From: Planctobacterium marinum
GTDB taxonomy: Bacteria > Pseudomonadota > Gammaproteobacteria > Enterobacterales > Alteromonadaceae
Reading direction: 5' to 3'
NCBI RefSeq assembly: GCF_020687805.1
Contig: NZ_JAJEWQ010000002.1
Coordinates: 623,300-687,299, forward strand
DNA: 64,000 nucleotides
Of this stretch, positions 43,501 through 51,880 are shown piece after piece (the stretch's first letter is position 1; every line of letters starts with the position of its first letter). Both the position numbers and the translations under genes were made by a program. The notes below the pieces were generated by a model that was not told the origin of the DNA, ran no database searches, and saw only the letters and a program-made list of their open reading frames with translations.

Positions 43501-43800
43501 TACTAATGCTAGCTCAACTGACTTGTAACCTTGGATCAGATCTGTGATGGTTATAGTCTCTGGTTTACTCACTAATAAATGGATTAATGCTTGGTGCTCT
43601 TCTTCGTCAGCATTTATCAGTTGCAGTAACTTTGATATCGCTAATCGTAAATTGTAGTGCGCAAGAGAAGAGCTTTTTTCGTTTTCATCATCCCATTTAG
43701 AATTGATTAAACAATGTTGTAAAAAGCTGCCTTTTTGGGCTAGACTTTGGAAAATTGTATTGTCGATGTTGAGGATGCTTTTAGTTTTATAGTTTTTCAT
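40528..43800 (-). CDS. Very large integrase-like protein, possible GmtZ-like
   Basis: A 1090-residue protein of unknown name. The C-terminal third has the order of a tyrosine recombinase (RLVIRTTWNKDVIATL, then LRKGIDGSLVNSQRERNHATSRVTSAYLTHPIAVIEYE), but the catalytic motifs are not well kept, so it may be a catalytically weak partner. A Cys cluster (CKGRKCHSGEGCEF, about 1002-1015) mirrors that of the neighbouring recombinase. It is the first gene of the leftward recombination operon. Its ATG is about 110 bases from the island end, as expected for an element-end recombinase set. Confidence 0.65.
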   Translation of the reverse strand: MKNYKTKSILNIDNTIFQSLAQKGSFLQHCLINSKWDDENEKSSSLAHYNLRLAISKLLQLINADEEEHQALIHLLVSKPETITITDLIQGYKSVELALVNSFPLNRAKSYSTSVRNFFNSFSTQIENGFNASELAYETLLSTNVEFKKNPNINLFTIDVNNKIKFNVIDPDTFSDLFVKDSVLHNLLINLENASKEQPFEYSVIAGFKNVLREIDKWPENSEIKILLNKPLNLLTPTGINEALIDFEKNLHKAQPNRKLNQLSTLFRQKLFDHGLTAPELNKAKDLFKTNFNSSGQLKFKPQYTVNCSGVDHRIDTFLLGSILPSGSVGECCLNKLEADSTVIPNDSDMIKELVEVLMLIQNEGYNHARLLIAKKPDDLISYNVSKGLIDLELLITNHFPDDKLEKLKLIRDFLNLCETPTQSGRLLKDYKIDSTINPKEKIKTMAFHGYSKANGKKRDVTVEFNLTKLKPLLKLNSVLVTSLNNLQTHTATTPMPATSLSDIERTLGYVVDTSLESAQIKHILTSPLSELEQRDFRLGFAQLEDIIDEQDIQLKAPRSQSLRTFLSNHAGKINGLIDIKNCGFKSRFSASEEMNAQKLIEPVDENGDVLPSPILNQQQSLSELRKNVQEYFEKPINQILNACKKEVECYKQLVSTFNDYTKKDENGVYIKDIPEEVLALVKNNQVDEGRGILKSQASSIRKEFTNEVVMGAYLRHQLSIGISDSTYCSQKSELIPTYVKHWFPNSSTGMRNFFWSGIFLPKNILLVCFIRLVIRTTWNKDVIATLTRTNLPEQMPEGPFVLAGFKEKVGKETTPVTIEPHEKEIREVISFLIQHHDNMERMGFKPESIWDTQGSTKLNFLSAAFIDRLRDHYTLPYFRMELLAKHQMNLRKGIDGSLVNSQRERNHATSRVTSAYLTHPIAVIEYEANNADFQRKFETTVQFRHKEASIEKYGLDRSNINEDLIVAPADHKEELPEWFILADGSSCTDIFAAVDKSKQDSICKGRKCHSGEGCEFNRVELGVDEFVQTLRHQAYYIARGEVLLAKHGREYFDEYIAPDMRFTFGLVKYVELSNPLMFKDAKGRLENEQ

Positions 43801-43811
43801 AGGGCTAACTT

Positions 43812-43884
43812 AGGTATACCTTAAAATTTGTATCGACTTACAGATTGATGTATATAAATCATAGCATTCAACCGGTCGGTCGGT
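43812..43884. repeat. Palindrome and triple CGGT at the island end
   Basis: AGGTATACCT (43812-43821) is a perfect palindrome just ahead of the recombinase operon start, and CGGT is repeated three times in tandem at 43873-43884, about 27 bases before the phoH homology begins. They may be recombinase or regulator binding sites at the element end. Confidence 0.4.
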
Positions 43885-43911
43885 GTGTCTATTTTAAATT
43901 TATAATACCTC

Positions 43912-44452
43912 AAAACCTTATTGGCCCTGGCCGCCGCGTTGGAAATGGTGGTGGAAAAAAAACATGTACGATAAGATTATCGTAACCCGGAGCACACCTG
44001 AAATCGCGGAGTCTATCGGCTTTTTACCCGGCACCGAAGAAGAAAAAATGACGCCCTGGTTAGCGGCTATTACCGATAGCCTGGAAGTGCTGCATAAAAA
44101 CGATGAAAACACTAAAGGCTCCATGAATTACATCATGGAAAAAGCCAATATTCAGTTCAAATCAGTAAACTTTATGCGGGGTCGAAGTATTCAGAATGCC
44201 ATCGTGATTTTGGATGAATCGCAAAATCTGACAGCCTCACAACTGAAAACTATTATTACCCGTTGTGGCGAAGGTACAAAACTTATTTGTGGTGGTAACC
44301 TGGCACAAATTGACAGTAATTATCTGACCCCGGTGACTTCAGGATTAACCTATCTGGTGGAAAAATTTAAGAATTTTTCAGGAAGTGCTACAGTTAATCT
44401 GGATGGTGTTGTGCGCAGCCGCCTGGCGGAATTTGCTGAAGAACACCTGTAA
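43912..44452 (+). pseudogene. phoH: 3' remnant of a PhoH-family (YlaK-type) ATPase gene, cut by the island
   Basis: From 43912 the codons read KTLLALAAALEMVVEK, which is the second half of a PhoH Walker A motif (G-K-T) and following helix; everything before it is island DNA. After an A8 run (43955-43962) the frame shifts by one, and the rest (MYDKIIVTRSTPEIAESIGF, MRGRSIQNAIVILDESQNL, TKLICGGNLAQIDSNYL) reads from 43964 to the stop. It lacks the N-terminal PIN domain and the P-loop Gly-rich part, so it cannot be an active ATPase. The missing 5' part should lie at the far end of the island. The frameshift may be decay or a homopolymer read error. Confidence 0.9.
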
Positions 44453-44475
44453 TTTAATGGCTCCAGGGCAGATAT

Positions 44476-45384
44476 GTGACAACTGATTTAAGTAAACCAA
44501 CCGTATTAATCGTTGATGATGACTTTATCAACAAAGAGATTTTGGCGCATGGCCTGCAGAATGATTACCGCATACTGCAGGCCAGCTCAGGCATAGAAGC
44601 GCTGGAAATCGCTGAAGCGGAGGTACCTGATACGGTGCTGCTGGATATTGTTATGCCGGATATGGATGGTTATGAGGTTTGCCGTAAACTGAAAACCTCC
44701 CGGCGCACACAAAAAGTGCCCGTTATTTTCTCCACCAGTAAATGCAGCGATGAAGATGAAGTCCTGGGGTTGACCATGGGCGCGTCTGACTACATTACTA
44801 AACCTTTCAATATGGCGCTGGTGCGGGCGCGGGTGCGCAATCAGGTTTTGTTGAAGCAGAAAACCGATCTGTTAGAACAATTAGCCAGTATCGATGGCCT
44901 GACAGAAGTACCTAACCGGCGCTATTTTGATGAGGTGTTTGAGCAGGAGTGGCGCCGTGCCATGCGCAGTGAATACCCCATAGCAGTGGCGATGGTGGAC
45001 ATTGATTGCTTTAAACAGTTCAACGATAACTACGGGCATACTGCTGGTGATGATTGTCTGACCGCAGTAGCCAAAGCACTATCAAAAGCATCAACCCGCG
45101 CGGGGGATTTCGTGGCCAGATACGGCGGCGAAGAATTCGTATTTGTCTGGCCAAACTGTGAGAAAAGTCAGGCTGAGGCGATTGCCGAAAAAGCCCGCGA
45201 GGCGATAGCAAACCTGAAAATTCCCCATCTGTATTCCAGTGCCGCAGATATCGTTACCATCAGTGTTGGGGTTGCCAGTTTGGTGCCGGAGCAAAATCAG
45301 TCGCGAAAAGAACTCATCGACGATGCCGATGAGCGGTTATATCTGGCGAAACAGTCAGGTCGCAATATGGTATTTGCCGGGTAA
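44476..45384 (+). CDS. Response-regulator diguanylate cyclase (REC-GGDEF)
   Basis: A 302-residue protein. The receiver domain (residues 1-125) has the acidic pocket VDDDF, the phospho-acceptor Asp in LLDIVMPDMDGYEV, and the TSK and KPF marks. The GGDEF domain (about 135-300) has the active form YGGEEFVFVW and an inhibitory I-site RxxD (RAGD) five residues before it. It should make cyclic di-GMP when phosphorylated, with product feedback. The GTG start at 44476 has AGGG upstream. It lies just after the phoH remnant and is host backbone by base composition. Confidence 0.9.
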   Translation: MTTDLSKPTVLIVDDDFINKEILAHGLQNDYRILQASSGIEALEIAEAEVPDTVLLDIVMPDMDGYEVCRKLKTSRRTQKVPVIFSTSKCSDEDEVLGLTMGASDYITKPFNMALVRARVRNQVLLKQKTDLLEQLASIDGLTEVPNRRYFDEVFEQEWRRAMRSEYPIAVAMVDIDCFKQFNDNYGHTAGDDCLTAVAKALSKASTRAGDFVARYGGEEFVFVWPNCEKSQAEAIAEKAREAIANLKIPHLYSSAADIVTISVGVASLVPEQNQSRKELIDDADERLYLAKQSGRNMVFAG

Positions 45385-45398
45385 CAGCAATACACCAC

Positions 45399-46388
45399 CT
45401 AGTTTATCTGACCAGGTAACTTTTCCACTTTAAACATATCATTGTTGATGTACCTTGCTGTTTCGTCTGACACCTCGCCAACCTTCATCAACTGTGGCCC
45501 GGTTGGATCCAACAATAAATAATCAATCCCTCCTTCGGTGACTTTCTCTTCGCCGTCAAAGTGAGGCAAGTTGGCACCCAGCAGCGCGTGATTGGGTAAA
45601 TAGACAATGGTCATGTGTAAATTGGGCAACAGTGAACGCAACAAGGCTGCGGTGAGTGTGGCTTTGCTGTCGCAGTCGCCTTTGTTGGTAAGCAAGACTT
45701 CCGATGGCGGTAAATAACCTGCACCGTTAGAGGTCATGCGGTCTTGCAGATCGTTGTAGGGAATACTTTGTACCCAGCTGAGAATCATGTTCACGTAAGC
45801 TCTGGAGGTACTGTCATCGTCCATCAATTCATATAGCGCCTGGGAAGCCGGCAATAACGCAGTGACGGCCTCATTCACAAAACGAATATGGTCGGGCTTT
45901 ACACCGGTCTGACCATAGGGACTGACATAACGACTGTAGTAGTTCATGGCCAGGTAGCGGTCGAATGCAGCTTCTCGTTCTGCCACCAGTTCGGTGGTCC
46001 ACTTTTCTATCATTTGTTCGGAACGGCTTTTTACTTCAATTTGCAGTTCATTGTTGCGGGAGCGGAATTTCACCCGTGCTTCTTTGGGATTGATAGTTTG
46101 TGCTTTGCGTTGCAACTCCATGTAAACATAGCGTTGGGCTATTTCGGGGCGATAAGACTTGTTTTGTTTGTTCTGAGTGGCTATCTGGGCCTTGTCCAGT
46201 TCAAAACTGAGACTGCGATGGGTGCCAAAAAAATCCTGCCAGCGATATTTCAGGTGCACCTTATTTGGCGTTTCTTCTTTGTGAAAGTAGGTTTGCGATG
46301 CATTTGCAAAAGCACACAGTAAACTCATCAGTGCCATAACACCGACTGTCGCTCTGATTTTGCGTGTACATGCAATGTGTATTTTCAA
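45399..46388 (-). CDS. Secreted transglutaminase-like protein
   Basis: A 329-residue protein with a signal peptide (VGVMALMSLLCAFANA). A transglutaminase-like core lies in the second half: Cys in LLTNKGDCDSKATLTAALLRSLL, His in YLPNHALLGANL and Asp in LLLDPTGPQLM, which gives the Cys-His-Asp triad. The first half has no domain I can name. TTG at 46388 is used because GAGG stands eight bases before it and because it gives the full signal peptide. It is unlike the transglutaminase-like protein of the czc operon. The role in the envelope is unknown. Confidence 0.72.
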   Translation of the reverse strand: MKIHIACTRKIRATVGVMALMSLLCAFANASQTYFHKEETPNKVHLKYRWQDFFGTHRSLSFELDKAQIATQNKQNKSYRPEIAQRYVYMELQRKAQTINPKEARVKFRSRNNELQIEVKSRSEQMIEKWTTELVAEREAAFDRYLAMNYYSRYVSPYGQTGVKPDHIRFVNEAVTALLPASQALYELMDDDSTSRAYVNMILSWVQSIPYNDLQDRMTSNGAGYLPPSEVLLTNKGDCDSKATLTAALLRSLLPNLHMTIVYLPNHALLGANLPHFDGEEKVTEGGIDYLLLDPTGPQLMKVGEVSDETARYINNDMFKVEKLPGQIN

Positions 46389-46491
46389 TCAAAATACCTC
46401 GTGAAACTCTTCTATAGTATATCGGTTCCACGAGATTTAACTAAAGTTCAGTAAAATGAAGTATTGTGAAGGCGTAACAAAACGCTGACTA

Positions 46492-47985
46492 CTAATACAA
46501 AAATTGCAAGGTACTTTGGATGGCTGCTTTCCATCCGGAAAGCAACTTAGTTCGGGTAGCCTTTGCCAGATTGGGATTGAAAGCCTGCTCAATTTTGTGC
46601 ATTTGAGTTAGTGCATCTGTGGAGCTGTAAATGCCAGCCTTTAATCCAGCCAGGTAAGCTGCACCCAGTGCCGTAGTTTCCATGATTTCCGGACGAGCCA
46701 CCTCAATATTCAGAATGTCGCTTATAAACTGGCACACCCAATTATTGGCCACCATACCGCCGTCTACGTTGATTGATGTGGCAGTGACGCCATCTTGGGA
46801 CATCGCTTCCAGCAGATCAAAAGTTTGGTATGCTACGGACTCCAGTGCCGCCCGTGCAAAATGATTCGGTGATGTAGCTCTGGTCATGCCATAGATAGCC
46901 GCTCTGGCTAATGGGTCCCAGTATGGTGCACCCAACCCGGCAAACGCGGGCACCATATAAACTCCGTGTTCATAATCCAGCGTTTGTGCCATTTTTTCTG
47001 TTTCACTGGCATTTTCAATAACGCCGATACCGTCCCTGAGCCACTGTACGGCTGCGCCGGCAATAAAAATAGAACCTTCCAGAGCATAGTGCACCTTGCC
47101 GTTTATCTGGTAAGCCACGGTAGGCAGCAGGTTGTTTTTCGAGTTCAACACCTTTTCACCGGTATTGAGCAATACGAAACAACCGGTGCCGTAGGTACTT
47201 TTTATGGCGCCGGTTTCAAAACAACATTGTCCGACACTGGCGGCCTGTTGGTCGCCGGCAACCCCATTGATGGGAATGGCCTTGCCAAACAGTGCAGGGT
47301 CCGTGACACCAAAATCGTCAGCGCACTCTTTAACATCCGGTAACATGGCGGCAGGCACATTAAACAGAGACAGCAATTCATCATCCCATTGTAAGCTATG
47401 GATATTAAATAAATTGGTTCTGCTGGCATTGGTTACATCGGTAACGTGCTGTTTACCACCGGTCAGACGCCAGATTAAAAAGCTGTCAATGGTGCCAAAA
47501 GCCAGCTCGCCGGCTTCTGCCCGTTGTCTTGCTCCGGTGACATTATCCAGTATCCAGGCCGCTTTAGTGGCAGAAAAGTAGGGATCTAATAGCAGGCCGG
47601 ATTTTGACTGCACTTGTTGTAAGGTGGCATCTGTACGCAGATTGTCACAAATGGCCGCGGTGCGTCTGTCTTGCCAGACAATTGCGTTGTAAATGGGTTT
47701 TCCGGTTTGTTTGTCCCATACCAGTGTCGTTTCCCGCTGATTAGTGATGCCGATTGTGACCACCTTGGTGAGCTTTTGCTGCCCTTGTTGCAGCGCGGCC
47801 TTACAGACATTCAGCGTGGTTTGCCAGATTTCTTCAGGATCATGTTCCACCCAGCCATCGTTGGGGTAGTGTTGAGCGAACTCTTCCTGTGCGCTACAGA
47901 GAATTTTTCCTTTATCGCTAAAAATGATGGCCCGTGTTGATGTCGTGCCCTGGTCGATAGCTAAAATACAATTGTCAAAACTCAT
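46492..47985 (-). CDS. glpK: Glycerol kinase
   Basis: A 497-residue FGGY kinase that phosphorylates glycerol to glycerol 3-phosphate in the cytoplasm. N-terminal [16 protein letters not shown] is the phosphate loop; [32 protein letters not shown] is the substrate site; STYGTGCF and [17 protein letters not shown] are the ATP-side motifs. Length and motifs fit GlpK. ATG 47985 (GAGAAG upstream) is chosen over a TTG at 48000. No glpF or glpD is adjacent in the window. The regulatory site for FBP cannot be judged. Confidence 0.93.
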   Translation of the reverse strand: MSFDNCILAIDQGTTSTRAIIFSDKGKILCSAQEEFAQHYPNDGWVEHDPEEIWQTTLNVCKAALQQGQQKLTKVVTIGITNQRETTLVWDKQTGKPIYNAIVWQDRRTAAICDNLRTDATLQQVQSKSGLLLDPYFSATKAAWILDNVTGARQRAEAGELAFGTIDSFLIWRLTGGKQHVTDVTNASRTNLFNIHSLQWDDELLSLFNVPAAMLPDVKECADDFGVTDPALFGKAIPINGVAGDQQAASVGQCCFETGAIKSTYGTGCFVLLNTGEKVLNSKNNLLPTVAYQINGKVHYALEGSIFIAGAAVQWLRDGIGVIENASETEKMAQTLDYEHGVYMVPAFAGLGAPYWDPLARAAIYGMTRATSPNHFARAALESVAYQTFDLLEAMSQDGVTATSINVDGGMVANNWVCQFISDILNIEVARPEIMETTALGAAYLAGLKAGIYSSTDALTQMHKIEQAFNPNLAKATRTKLLSGWKAAIQSTLQFLY

Positions 47986-48000
47986 TTTCTTCTCACTCAA

Positions 48001-48439
48001 CGTTTAAACGCCTGCTGCGGGTGGTTTGCTGTGTCAGACGCAGCGGCCTTGGTTTATTTGATCTTATGTCTGATATAAGACTAGGTTACTTTATTTTTTT
48101 ACAGGTCACAATTTTTGCGTGATTCAGGCGCGGATAACAATGGAATTTTACTATCTCACCAGCAAATTAATTGCGCTTTTCAAAGATAGTGTAATTGAGC
48201 TCGCTTTTCTCATTAGCTGAACAAAAACTAATCAGTCGTCAAAATCTCAGTATTTTCAAGTACTTCACCAGATGCACTTATTCCCACCCTGAAATAGTGG
48301 GGAAAATAAGCGGAGATTGACTTGACAGGGGCATGGTGTGGTTTCTAAACTGTGAATTGTGGGTAAAAGTGGCATAAAGTGGATTTTTTAGTGTCTACCG
48401 TGCCTTTCTAAAAACAATAAAAACATATGGGCTAGGGGA
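48001..48439. promoter_or_regulatory. Intergenic region between glpK and mraZ
   Basis: A 439-base gap between divergent genes. It holds a small hairpin (48014-48019 with 48039-48044) in the likely glpK leader, a long AT-rich stretch without a gene, an imperfect dyad (48277-48287 with 48297-48310), the mraZ promoter TTGACA at 48322-48327 with TAAACT at 48346-48351 (18-base spacer), and the MraZ repeats. No RNA gene is recognised. Confidence 0.6.
48360..48384 (+). promoter_or_regulatory. MraZ-binding repeats upstream of mraZ
   Basis: TGGGT, TGGCA and TGGAT (48360-48364, 48370-48374, 48380-48384) repeat with a 10-base period. Three TGGGN-like boxes with five-base spacers are the known MraZ operator in E. 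coli. They lie between the promoter and mraZ, so dcw autoregulation by MraZ is expected here. Confidence 0.72.
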
Positions 48440-48898
48440 ATGTTCCGCGGCGCTAACGCAATCAATCTGGACACTAAAGGCCGGGTGACGATACCAACGA
48501 GGTATCGTCAGTCGCTTCTGGATGATTGTCAGGGACAATTAGTTTGTACAATAGACACTCAACAACCCTGCTTGCTGCTTTACCCACTTTCTGAATGGGA
48601 AGAAATCGAGTTGAAACTCAGTCGTCTGTCCAGCATGAATCCGCATGAACGTCGCTTACAGCGATTGTTGCTGGGTTATGCCAACGAAGGCGAAATGGAT
48701 AAAAACGGTCGATTTTTACTTTCCGCTCCGCTCAGGCAACACGCCGAACTCACCAAAGAAATCATGTTGGTGGGACAACTTAATAAATTCGAAATTTGGA
48801 ATACCAGTACCTGGGAGCAACAGATCCAGTCGGATATTGCGACCGAACAGGATGCCGGATTTGAACTTACCGAACGTTTACAGGACTTTTCTTTATAA
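48440..48898 (+). CDS. mraZ: MraZ, transcriptional regulator of the dcw cluster
   Basis: A 152-residue protein with two AbrB-like SpoVT domains: [26 protein letters not shown] in the first, [27 protein letters not shown] in the second. The DxxGR motif (DTKGR, DKNGR) is kept in both. MraZ forms rings and binds TGGGN repeats ahead of its own gene; such repeats are seen at 48360-48384. It opens the dcw cluster. Its stop TAA shares its last base with the ATG of rsmH. Confidence 0.95.
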   Translation: MFRGANAINLDTKGRVTIPTRYRQSLLDDCQGQLVCTIDTQQPCLLLYPLSEWEEIELKLSRLSSMNPHERRLQRLLLGYANEGEMDKNGRFLLSAPLRQHAELTKEIMLVGQLNKFEIWNTSTWEQQIQSDIATEQDAGFELTERLQDFSL

Positions 48899-49833
48899 TG
48901 ACCAGCACTTTTACCCACACATCAGTGCTGCTGCATGAATCTATTGATGCATTGGCCATTAAACAGGACGGTATCTATGTAGACGCGACGTTTGGTCGAG
49001 GTGGACATTCTCGTTTGATCCTGGAGCAACTGGGTGACAATGGTCGTTTGATTGCGTTTGACCGCGATCCCATGGCCATTGAAGCCGCAAAGGCATTTGC
49101 CGATGACAGCCGTTTTCAGATTGTGCATTCTGCTTTTTCTGACATGGTTTCTGCCCTTACGGAGCTCGGTTTGCTGGGCAGGATTGACGGTGTCCTTATG
49201 GATTTAGGGGTTTCTTCTCCGCAACTGGATGACGCAGGCCGCGGTTTCAGCTTCATGAAAGACGGCCCGCTGGATATGCGGATGGATACCAGCAAAGGGA
49301 TCAGTGCCAGTGAATGGTTAAATTCAGCGGATGAAGCGGATATCACCCGGGTTATCAAAGAGTATGGTGAAGAGAAATTTGGCAAGCGCATTGCTCATGC
49401 CATTGTCACCACCCGCGATGAAAACCCACTCACCTCTACCTTACAGTTGGCAAAACTTATCGATCAGGCGGTACCGGTAAAAGACAAGTTTAAGCATCCG
49501 GCCACCCGGGCTTTCCAGGGAATTCGCATTTTTATTAATGATGAACTGGGCGAAATCGAGCGCGGTTTAGCGTCAGCTCTACAGGTATTAGCAGCAGACG
49601 GGCGTCTGGCAGTAATCAGTTTTCATTCTCTGGAGGACAGATACGTAAAACGCTTTATGCGTGACTTAAGCCGTGGCATGCAGGTGCCGCATGGTTTACC
49701 TGTCAGGCAGGAAGAAATCAACGCCAGTAAGAAACTGCGTTTGATTGGCAAGGCGATAAAGCCCGATGAAAGTGAGATAAAACGCAACGTACGGGCCCGA
49801 AGCTCGGTTCTCAGAGTGGCGGAGAAGCTATGA
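48898..49833 (+). CDS. rsmH: 16S rRNA (cytosine(1402)-N4)-methyltransferase
   Basis: A 311-residue SAM methyltransferase that methylates C1402 in the ribosomal P site region. The SAM motif [18 protein letters not shown] and [34 protein letters not shown] are fully kept, as is the tail [16 protein letters not shown]. Length fits MraW/RsmH. Its last bases overlap ftsL by four, so the genes are translationally coupled in the dcw operon. Confidence 0.95.
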   Translation: MTSTFTHTSVLLHESIDALAIKQDGIYVDATFGRGGHSRLILEQLGDNGRLIAFDRDPMAIEAAKAFADDSRFQIVHSAFSDMVSALTELGLLGRIDGVLMDLGVSSPQLDDAGRGFSFMKDGPLDMRMDTSKGISASEWLNSADEADITRVIKEYGEEKFGKRIAHAIVTTRDENPLTSTLQLAKLIDQAVPVKDKFKHPATRAFQGIRIFINDELGEIERGLASALQVLAADGRLAVISFHSLEDRYVKRFMRDLSRGMQVPHGLPVRQEEINASKKLRLIGKAIKPDESEIKRNVRARSSVLRVAEKL

Positions 49834-50141
49834 CAAATAACTTCAACCTGGTCACTATTATACTCACTGACATCACTCGTAACCTGTTGCGAGTGTTGTT
49901 GTTTACAGCGGTATTGATTAGCGCGATTGCAGTCATTCTCAGTTCTCACAACAATCGCCAGTTATTAATCGAAAAAGAGCAGGCTCTGCAGGAGCGGGAT
50001 CGGCTTGACGTTGAATGGCGTAACCTGATTCTGGAGCAGGGAGCACTGACCGAGCACAACCGTATCGAGTCTTTGGTTAAAGAACAGTTGGATATGTATC
50101 GTCCTGATCCGGAAGAAGAAGTCGTGGTGAGGGTGAAATAA
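49830..50141 (+). CDS. ftsL: Cell-division protein FtsL
   Basis: A 103-residue bitopic membrane protein: short cytoplasmic head, one membrane segment ([21 protein letters not shown]), then a periplasmic leucine-zipper-like coiled coil ([33 protein letters not shown]). It forms the FtsQLB division complex with FtsQ (encoded at 61863) and FtsB (outside the window) and helps activate FtsWI. Sequence is poorly conserved in general; position between rsmH and ftsI makes the call firm. Confidence 0.9.
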   Translation: MTNNFNLVTIILTDITRNLLRVLLFTAVLISAIAVILSSHNNRQLLIEKEQALQERDRLDVEWRNLILEQGALTEHNRIESLVKEQLDMYRPDPEEEVVVRVK

Positions 50142-51880
50142 TGGCTGCGGCAATTAAAAATAAAAAGATCCCTAAACCTACGACAGTACAGTGGCGTTTC
50201 ATTACTGTATTAAGTCTGATCTGTCTGGTGTTTGTGGGCCTGGCAGTCAGAGCCGCCTACATTCAGGTGATTGATCCGGATATGTTGGTGAAAAAAGGAG
50301 ATAGCCGAACAGAGCGGGTGCGCAAAACCCGGGTCCATCGGGGGCTTATCTTGGATCGCAATGGTGAAGAGCTGGCGGTCAGTGTGCCGGTGCGTGCCAT
50401 CTGGGCTGATCCTAAAACAATTCATGAAAACAATGCGCTGCAATCCAAAAGACGTTGGCAGGCGTTAGCCGATGTTATTGGTCAGGATGTGGAGCGCATC
50501 TTAAGACGGGTGAAAAATCCGGAAAAACGTTTTGTTTATATACAACGTCAGGTGTCCCCGGCTATGGCGGACTACGTGGGGAAACTCAATATTCCCGGTG
50601 TATACCTTCGGGAAGAATCCCGGCGTTATTACCCCGCCGGAGAAGTGTCGGCGCACCTTATCGGATTTACCGATGTGGACGACAAAGGCCTGGAGGGGAT
50701 TGAGCGAATTTACAATGAAATTTTGAGTGGTACCCCGGACCGCAGAGAGGTCAGTATTGATGCCAAGGGGCGTCAGGTAGAACTGCATTCCGAAGAGTCC
50801 GGTAAAAAACCACAGAACATCCAGTTAACTATTGACCAGCGGATACAGGCTTTGGCTTACAAAGAAGTTAAGCGCGCAGTTAGCTTGTTGCAGGCTACAT
50901 CCGGTTCCGCCGTTGTTGCAGACGTTCACACCGGAGAAATTCTCGCGCTGGTCAATAGCCCTTCTTTTAATCCGAACAATCGACAAGGCGTACCGGCACA
51001 CCGTATTCGCAATCGCGCAGTGACGGACACCTTTGAACCAGGCTCTTCAGTGAAGCCCCTGGCGGTGGTCAGTGCGTTGGAGTTTGGCAGCGTAGAGCTG
51101 GACACCCAAATAGATACATCACCGGGCTGGATGCGGGTTGGTGGCGCTTATGTACGAGATCCTCGTAACTACGGCGTATTGGACCTTACCGAGATTGTGA
51201 AAAAGTCCAGTAATATGGGGGCCTCTAAACTGGCCTTCTCGATTCCCAGAAGACAGTTTCTTGATACCTATTACGATGTGGGTTTGATAGGGGATACCGG
51301 CAGTAATCTGATTGGTGAAAGCGGCGGTATTTTCCATGAACGTTCCCGTTGGTCAGATCACGAAGTGGCCAGCTTGTCTTTTGGCTATGGTATTGCGGTA
51401 ACCACACTGCAGTTAGCCCGTATGTATTCTACTCTCGCCAATGGTGGCGTAAGACGACCCTTAAGTATCATTAAAGCTGAGCAACTGGCACAAGGTGAAA
51501 GAGCTTTATCGGCTCAAACCGCCGGGGCTGTTATTGAAATGATGGAGCAGGTGGTATCGGACTCCGGGACGGGTAAAAAAGCTCAGGTTCCCGGCTATCG
51601 CGTCGCCGGTAAAACCGGCACCAGCCGCAAAGCCGTGCCTGGTGGTTATGGTGAAGAATACGTGAATATTTTTGCGGGGCTGGCCCCGGTATCAGATCCT
51701 CAGGTGGCTGTAGTGGTACTGATCAATGAACCCGGCGGCGACCTGTACCATTCCGGTGACACCGCAGCTCCGGTTTTTTCACGTGTGATGTCCGGTACTT
51801 TGCAAATGCTGAACGTACCGCCGGATGACAAGTCTGTATCATCACTGGCAGCGTTAAGGAGTAAGAACAATGACTCCTGA
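50141..51880 (+). CDS. ftsI: Septal peptidoglycan transpeptidase FtsI (PBP3)
   Basis: A 579-residue class B penicillin-binding protein. One N-terminal membrane segment (FITVLSLICLVFVGLAVRAAYIQV), the dimerisation domain, then the transpeptidase: SxxK in FEPGSSVKPLA, SxN in KKSSNMGASK and KTG in AGKTGTSRKA. It crosslinks septal peptidoglycan together with FtsW. Its start and the end of ftsL share a base, and its end overlaps murE by 11 bases. Confidence 0.95.
   Translation: MAAAIKNKKIPKPTTVQWRFITVLSLICLVFVGLAVRAAYIQVIDPDMLVKKGDSRTERVRKTRVHRGLILDRNGEELAVSVPVRAIWADPKTIHENNALQSKRRWQALADVIGQDVERILRRVKNPEKRFVYIQRQVSPAMADYVGKLNIPGVYLREESRRYYPAGEVSAHLIGFTDVDDKGLEGIERIYNEILSGTPDRREVSIDAKGRQVELHSEESGKKPQNIQLTIDQRIQALAYKEVKRAVSLLQATSGSAVVADVHTGEILALVNSPSFNPNNRQGVPAHRIRNRAVTDTFEPGSSVKPLAVVSALEFGSVELDTQIDTSPGWMRVGGAYVRDPRNYGVLDLTEIVKKSSNMGASKLAFSIPRRQFLDTYYDVGLIGDTGSNLIGESGGIFHERSRWSDHEVASLSFGYGIAVTTLQLARMYSTLANGGVRRPLSIIKAEQLAQGERALSAQTAGAVIEMMEQVVSDSGTGKKAQVPGYRVAGKTGTSRKAVPGGYGEEYVNIFAGLAPVSDPQVAVVVLINEPGGDLYHSGDTAAPVFSRVMSGTLQMLNVPPDDKSVSSLAALRSKNNDS

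Noticed and set aside
33461-43800. Tn7-like transposon or ICE
   Set aside because: No TnsA/B/C/D-like proteins, no relaxase and no type IV secretion genes are visible; the recombinases are of the tyrosine type.
43964-44452. An intact small PhoH protein starting at ATG 43964
   Set aside because: It lacks the P-loop and PIN domain, and the frame before it still shows phoH codons, so it is a remnant.
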